Assembly: GCA_030533315.1 (NCBI GenBank) | Contig: JAUNJL010000080.1 | Location: 1-10,479 of the forward strand | DNA length: 10,479 bases | DNA from: Eubacteriales bacterium | GTDB taxonomy: Bacteria > Bacillota_A > Clostridia > Lachnospirales > Lachnospiraceae | Reading direction: 5' to 3' | In this document: in pieces, positions 7,706 to 10,479 of the stretch | How positions within the stretch are numbered: position 1 is the first letter of the stretch | Layout: every line of letters begins with the position of its first letter | Position numbers and translations under genes: made by a program | Notes under the pieces: generated by a model | The model's input: only the letters and a program-made list of their open reading frames with translations | Databases searched by the model: none | What the model was told of the DNA's origin: nothing

Positions 7706-7735
7706 AAAATTGCCCGCACTGCGGCCTTTGGGGCA
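7706..7735 (-). promoter_or_regulatory. Riboswitch expression platform with terminator-like hairpin
   Basis: Immediately after the aptamer's closing helix, the minus strand has UGCCC (7735-7731) that can pair with GGGCA (7715-7711), followed by A and UUUU (7709-7706): an attenuator-like stem with a short U-run. A second, mutually exclusive hairpin, CCGC-AGU-GCGG (7724-7714), uses part of the same right arm. Two exclusive structures directly next to P1 are what a regulatory platform needs. I cannot tell from reading whether ligand turns the gene on or off. Confidence 0.5.
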
Positions 7736-7799
7736 GCTTATAGACAACAATTAAGGTAGTTGGTAGAAACGTCCAACCAAATTATGGACTTATATAAGC
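7736..7799 (-). ncRNA. Purine riboswitch aptamer, guanine class
   Basis: The minus strand forms a three-way junction matching the xpt guanine aptamer. P1 is GCUUAUA (7799-7793) with UAUAAGC (7742-7736), seven perfect pairs. J1/2 is UAA. P2 is GUCCA/UGGAC with an L2 loop ending in AUUUGG (compare AUAUGG). J2/3 has the invariant UUUCUACC. P3 starts CAAC and ends GUUG, with an L3 core CCUUAA (compare CCGUAAA, one base shorter here). J3/1 has C at 7743 just before P1, the position where C gives guanine/hypoxanthine and U gives adenine specificity. The L2 GG and L3 CC that form the loop-loop contact are kept. It sits in the guaD leader, about 24 nt after the predicted transcription start and about 45 nt before the ATG. 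Confidence 0.92.
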
Positions 7800-7809
7800 G
7801 CTCTGTCAG

Positions 7810-7837
7810 TTGAAACTGTTTTCAGCCTCATTATAAA
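7810..7837 (+). promoter_or_regulatory. Possible plus-strand promoter overlapping the guaD promoter
   Basis: TTGAAA (7810-7815), a 16-nt spacer and TATAAA (7832-7837) form a fair plus-strand promoter (5 of 6 matches in each box). Its -10 overlaps the guaD -10 on the other strand. If used, a transcript from about 7844 would end at the terminator at 7870-7902, about 60 nt. This may be chance in an AT-rich promoter region. Confidence 0.3.
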
Positions 7838-7858
7838 ATGGCACAGAGGCTGTGTCAA
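7830..7858 (-). promoter_or_regulatory. Consensus sigma-A promoter of guaD
   Basis: On the minus strand, TTGACA (7858-7853), a 17-nt spacer and TATAAT (7835-7830) are perfect matches to the vegetative consensus. Transcription should start near 7823, giving a leader of about 133 nt that contains the riboswitch. Such a strong promoter fits a gene controlled mainly after initiation. The spacer contains a CACAG-CCT-CTGTG inverted repeat that could bind a regulator. Confidence 0.88.
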
Positions 7859-7869
7859 TTCTTTTTCTT

Positions 7870-7902
7870 TGCGCGGTTTTTTAGCCAAACCGCGCAGTTT
7901 TT
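7870..7902 (+). terminator. Intrinsic terminator, plus strand, between divergent promoters
   Basis: TGCGCGGTTT (7870-7879) and AAACCGCGCA (7887-7896) form a perfect 10-bp stem with a 7-nt loop, followed by G and TTTTT (7898-7902). The T-run is on the plus strand only. No plus-strand gene ends just upstream, as guaD is on the minus strand. It therefore either shields the next gene from antisense read-through or ends a short RNA. Confidence 0.8.
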
Positions 7903-7911
7903 GTTCAAGGC

Positions 7912-7940
7912 TAGGCAAAAAATGGGTTTCGTGTTATAAT
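7912..7940 (+). promoter_or_regulatory. Extended -10 promoter of the AI-2E family gene
   Basis: TAGGCA (7912-7917, 4 of 6 matches to TTGACA), a 17-nt spacer and TATAAT (7935-7940) preceded by TG at 7932-7933 (extended -10). The predicted start is near 7947, with a leader of about 70 nt to the ATG at 8017. Confidence 0.8.
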
Positions 7941-7952
7941 GTGGACACGAAA
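7927..7952. promoter_or_regulatory. Operator-like inverted repeat around the -10 box
   Basis: TTTCGTGT (7927-7934) and ACACGAAA (7945-7952) are perfect inverted copies separated by exactly 10 bases that contain the TATAAT. The half-site centres are 18 bp apart, nearly two helical turns, as expected for a dimeric DNA-binding protein on one face. The left arm lies upstream of the predicted start site, so this is a DNA site and not an RNA hairpin. The position predicts repression. The regulator is unknown. Confidence 0.6.
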
Positions 7953-8016
7953 TGAGGACAGGCAGGCGGCGTGGGCCCGGGCCTTGTTGAAACAGGCAGG
8001 TATCTGGAGGTAGAGG
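7953..8016 (+). other. Leader of the AI-2E family gene
   Basis: The short leader holds a 9-nt direct repeat, ACAGGCAGG at 7958-7966 and 7992-8000. A GC-rich palindromic patch GGGCCCGGGCC lies between the copies. A small hairpin, GCCTTGT with ACAGGC, precedes the ribosome binding site CTGGAGG (8004-8010), 6 nt before the ATG. I do not recognise a known riboswitch. Confidence 0.4.
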
Positions 8017-9168
8017 ATGGAATTTAATAAAGAAAATATGAAAAAGATTACGTGGCTGATCACTTTTGCGGTGGTGCTGTACGTGGGAATGCGGAACCTG
8101 GACGTGGTGCTGGGGGTCGTGGGAACCGTCTGGGGGCTGATCTTCCCCTTTGTGGTGGGCTGCGCCATAGCCTTTGTGCTGAACGTTCCCATGTCCTTTT
8201 TGGAGAGAAATCTTTTTGGAAAGGCAAAGAAAAAGGGAGATAAGCGGGCGGCTAAGCTGGCCCGTCCTGTGAGCCTGGTGCTGGCCATTTTGTTTGTGGC
8301 GGCTGTGATCATTCTGGTGTTCCAGGTGGTGGTCCCGGAGCTGGCGTCCACCTTTGTCACGGTAGTCAAGGCGGTGGAAAACAGCCTTCCCAAGCTCCAG
8401 AGCTGGGCGGAGGAGACCTTCCATAAGGATTCCCTTATCGTCACCTGGCTGGATTCCCTGGATTTCCAGCCGGAAAAAATACTGGATTCCGCGGCGGCAG
8501 TGCTGAAAAATGGGGTGAACAACATCCTTTCCTCCACCATCACCGTGACGAAAGGGATCGTCAACGTATTTATGAACTTTGGTATTGGATTTGTTTTTGC
8601 CTGCTACATCCTTCTCCAGAAGGAGAAGCTGACCCTTCAGGTGAAAAAGGCGGCATACGCCATTTTGCCCGAGAGAGCCGTCAAATACATCCTTCACGTA
8701 TGCGAGATCGCCTATCGGATCTTTGCCAGCTTTATCACCGGCCAGTGCATCGAGGCGGTGATCCTTGGCTTCATGTTTTTCGTGGTCCTGTCGGTGGGGA
8801 GATTCCCCTACGCCATGCTGATCGGCGTGCTTGTGGGCTTTACGGCGCTGATCCCCGTGTTTGGCGCCTTTATCGGATGCGCGGTGGGATTCCTTTTGAT
8901 CCTGATGGAAAGTCCTATGAAGGCGGTGGTGTTCCTGGGGATCTTCCTGCTCCTGCAGCAGATCGAGGGAAACCTGATCTATCCCCATGTGGTGGGAGGC
9001 TCCGTGGGCCTTCCGGCGATCTGGGTGCTGGTTGCGGTGACCTTAGGCGGCAGCCTGATGGGAGTGGCCGGTATGCTGATCTTCATCCCGGCAGTGTCCG
9101 TCTGCTACACCCTCTTCCGGGAATGGGTGTACGACCGGCTGAAGAAGAAAAAGATCCGGGTATCCTGA
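8017..9168 (+). CDS. AI-2E family transporter (PerM/YdiK/YtvI-like membrane protein)
   Basis: This is a polytopic inner-membrane protein of 383 residues. Hydrophobic segments lie at about 10-28, 31-57, 84-107, 180-200, 232-258, 263-296, 303-316 and 333-366. A less hydrophobic region at about 108-165 is typical of this family. Family motifs are ALIPVFGAFIG (277-287) and QQIEGNLIYPHVVGGSVGLP (314-333). The C-terminal tail is basic (RLKKKKIRVS). Members export autoinducer-2 or related small molecules, or act as ion antiporters; the family name does not prove AI-2 transport. No luxS or lsr genes are nearby. The gene is a single unit with its own extended -10 promoter, a probable operator and a strong terminator. 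The start is fixed by CTGGAGG 6 nt before ATG. The substrate is unknown. Confidence 0.92.
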   Translation: MEFNKENMKKITWLITFAVVLYVGMRNLDVVLGVVGTVWGLIFPFVVGCAIAFVLNVPMSFLERNLFGKAKKKGDKRAAKLARPVSLVLAILFVAAVIILVFQVVVPELASTFVTVVKAVENSLPKLQSWAEETFHKDSLIVTWLDSLDFQPEKILDSAAAVLKNGVNNILSSTITVTKGIVNVFMNFGIGFVFACYILLQKEKLTLQVKKAAYAILPERAVKYILHVCEIAYRIFASFITGQCIEAVILGFMFFVVLSVGRFPYAMLIGVLVGFTALIPVFGAFIGCAVGFLLILMESPMKAVVFLGIFLLLQQIEGNLIYPHVVGGSVGLPAIWVLVAVTLGGSLMGVAGMLIFIPAVSVCYTLFREWVYDRLKKKKIRVS

Positions 9169-9199
9169 CCGACCCCTTTGCAGACCCTGGCATAAAAAC

Positions 9200-9240
9200 A
9201 GCCCCTGTTTCCTTGACGATGGAAGCAGGGGCTTTCTTTT
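9200..9240. terminator. Bidirectional intrinsic terminator between the AI-2E gene and argG
   Basis: A 13-bp stem (9200-9212 with 9221-9233, one G-T wobble, 8-nt loop) is followed by TTCTTTT on the plus strand. It is preceded by AAAAA at 9194-9198, giving a T-run on the minus strand. It lies 31 nt after the AI-2E gene stop and about 20 nt after the argG stop, and can end both converging transcripts. Confidence 0.92.
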
Positions 9241-9252
9241 GGGGGAAAGGCT

Positions 9253-10476
9253 TTATTTTAATTTCTCGTTTTCCGCCATCTTCATGGCCCGAACCTTTAA
9301 GGGAAGGCCAAAGAGGGTGATGAATCCGTCGGCGTCGTGGTGATCGTAGAGATCTCCGGTGGTAAAGGATGCCAGAGATTCGTTGTATAAGCTGTAGGGA
9401 GAGGTGGTTCCGGCCTTGATGATGTTGCCCTTATAAAGCTTCAGCTTCACTTCTCCTGTCACATACTTCTGGGTGGACTCCACGAAAGCCTGGATGGCCT
9501 CCCGGAGAGGGGTAAACCATTTTCCCTCGTAAACGACCTGGGCAAACTGGCTGCCAAGCTTTTTCTTTGTCTCCATGGTCTCCCGGTCAAGGGTCAGCTC
9601 CTCCAGCTGCTGATGAGCCTCGGTGAGGATGGTTCCTCCGGGAGTCTCATAGATGCCACGGGATTTCATGCCTACGACCCGGTTCTCCACAATATCTACA
9701 ATGCCGATGCCGTTTTCTCCGCCCAGACGGTTCAGCTCTGTGATGATCTGGGAAACCTTCATGGCCTTTCCGTTTAAGGTTTTAGGAACGCCTGCCTCAA
9801 AGGTGAGGGTGATCTCTGTTTCTCTATCCGGGGCATTCTGGGGAGTCACGCTTAATACCAGCATATCGTCAAAGTTTGGCGCATGGGAGGGATCCTCCAG
9901 CTCCAGACCCTCATGGCTGATGTGCCAAAGGTTGCGGTCCCGGCTGTAGCTGTGGCTGGTGTCAAAGGGAAGGTTGATGCCATGGGCCTGGCAGAAGGCG
10001 ATCTCGTCCTCCCGGGATTTCATGGTCCAGATGTCGGTCATACGCCATGGGGCGATGATCTTCACGTCGGGGGCAAGAGCCTTGATACCCAGCTCAAAAC
10101 GGATCTGGTCGTTTCCTTTTCCGGTGGCTCCGTGGCAGATGGCTACGGCGTTCTCCTTCCGGGCGATCTCCACCAGCTTACGGGCGATGGCGGGACGGGC
10201 CATGGAGGTGCCAAGCAGATATTTGTGCTCATAAACGGCGCCTGCCTGGACGCAGGGAGTGATAAACTCCTCGCAGAACTCATCCACAATATCCTCAATG
10301 TACAGCTTGGACGCGCCGGACATCTTTGCCCGCTCCTGAAGGCCGTCCAGCTCGTTTCCCTGACCGCAGTTTACGCAGCAGCAGATGACCTCATAATCAA
10401 AATTTTCCTTCAGCCATGGAATCAGCGCTGTGGTATCCAGACCGCCGGAATAAGCCAAAACAACTTTTTCTTTCAT
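9253..10476 (-). CDS. argG: Argininosuccinate synthase
   Basis: The enzyme joins citrulline and aspartate, using ATP, to make argininosuccinate, the next-to-last step of arginine synthesis; it is a cytoplasmic tetramer. It is 407 residues, the normal length for the shorter bacterial form. The N-terminal ATP pyrophosphatase loop is AYSGGLDTT (8-16). Other conserved blocks are the citrulline/aspartate-binding region YEHKYLLGTSMARP (82-95), GATGKGNDQIRFE (116-128), SREDEIAFCQAHGI (154-167) and SYSRDRNLWHISHEGLELEDP (176-196). The ATG is 3 nt from the window's right edge, so its ribosome binding site and promoter are outside. Downstream it runs into the two-way terminator with no argH following, so argH must be elsewhere or upstream of argG. 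Confidence 0.97.
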   Translation of the reverse strand: MKEKVVLAYSGGLDTTALIPWLKENFDYEVICCCVNCGQGNELDGLQERAKMSGASKLYIEDIVDEFCEEFITPCVQAGAVYEHKYLLGTSMARPAIARKLVEIARKENAVAICHGATGKGNDQIRFELGIKALAPDVKIIAPWRMTDIWTMKSREDEIAFCQAHGINLPFDTSHSYSRDRNLWHISHEGLELEDPSHAPNFDDMLVLSVTPQNAPDRETEITLTFEAGVPKTLNGKAMKVSQIITELNRLGGENGIGIVDIVENRVVGMKSRGIYETPGGTILTEAHQQLEELTLDRETMETKKKLGSQFAQVVYEGKWFTPLREAIQAFVESTQKYVTGEVKLKLYKGNIIKAGTTSPYSLYNESLASFTTGDLYDHHDADGFITLFGLPLKVRAMKMAENEKLK

Positions 10477-10479
10477 AAT

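Noticed and set aside
7691..7750. Earlier in-frame ATG for guaD at 7750, adding 20 residues
   Set aside because: Those codons run through the riboswitch aptamer and expression platform, there is no ribosome site ahead of 7750, and the family N-terminus begins at MTNTTF with AAGGAGG before 7690.
7855..8988. Long open frame of about 377 codons on the minus strand opposite the AI-2E gene
   Set aside because: Its translation is an improbable string rich in His, Lys, Asp and Gln, has no family motif, and mirrors a clear membrane protein on the other strand with promoter, ribosome site and terminator. It also runs across the plus-strand promoter region. It is a shadow frame.
8017..9168. Quorum-sensing module suggested by the AI-2E family name
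   Set aside because: No luxS, lsr genes or sensor kinase lie in the window, and family members are known with ion-antiport or unknown roles, so AI-2 export cannot be claimed.
8700..9320. Open frame of about 206 codons in another plus-strand frame near the end of the AI-2E gene
   Set aside because: Rich in Gly, Pro and Arg as expected from out-of-frame GC-rich DNA, without a ribosome site, and runs through the terminator into argG on the other strand.
1..10479. CRISPR array, insertion sequence, prophage, toxin-antitoxin or tRNA gene
   Set aside because: Searched by eye on both strands. There are no regularly spaced repeats, transposase or integrase motifs, or cloverleaf with a CCA-type acceptor end. 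The repeats found are single hairpins or short palindromes.

Overview
The window reads as chromosomal DNA of a Gram-positive, low- to mid-GC anaerobe, most likely a gut member of the Lachnospiraceae/Clostridia. This is an inference from the strong AGGAGG ribosome binding sites, the sigma-A type promoters, a guanine-class purine riboswitch, an Msm/Raf-type sugar ABC transporter and a clostridial-looking AI-2E family protein. There are eight protein genes. Seven are complete; the first is cut by the left edge. I see no tRNA, rRNA, CRISPR array, insertion sequence or phage gene.

Left half (1-6330), one plus-strand alpha-galactoside operon: two ABC sugar permeases (the first truncated), a GH36 alpha-galactosidase, an AraC-family regulator with an N-terminal cupin domain and a TTG start, and a second alpha-galactosidase of the unrelated NAD/Mn-dependent GH4 (MelA) family. 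A stem-loop at 6294-6330 ends the unit. The permeases would bring in melibiose or raffinose-type sugars, the two enzymes would release galactose inside the cell, and the AraC protein is the probable local activator. The sugar-binding protein presumably lies to the left of the window, and no transporter ATPase is visible.

Right half (6410-10479), three genes of more GC-rich composition: guanine deaminase guaD on the minus strand, an AI-2E/PerM-family membrane protein on the plus strand, and argininosuccinate synthase argG on the minus strand. A two-way terminator at 9200-9233 separates the last two.

The most informative non-coding stretch is the divergent guaD/AI-2E intergenic region (7691-8016). 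On the minus strand it holds a consensus TTGACA-17-TATAAT promoter and then a 64-nt aptamer that matches the purine riboswitch, with a C at the specificity position. This predicts guanine sensing directly upstream of a guanine-degrading enzyme. On the plus strand it holds an extended -10 promoter whose TATAAT sits inside a perfect 8-10-8 inverted repeat, a probable operator. Between the two promoters lies an intrinsic terminator facing the plus strand.

I found no wholly new multi-gene system. The best leads are the guanine aptamer on a catabolic gene, the operator-like palindrome, and the pairing of two mechanistically unrelated alpha-galactosidases in one operon.
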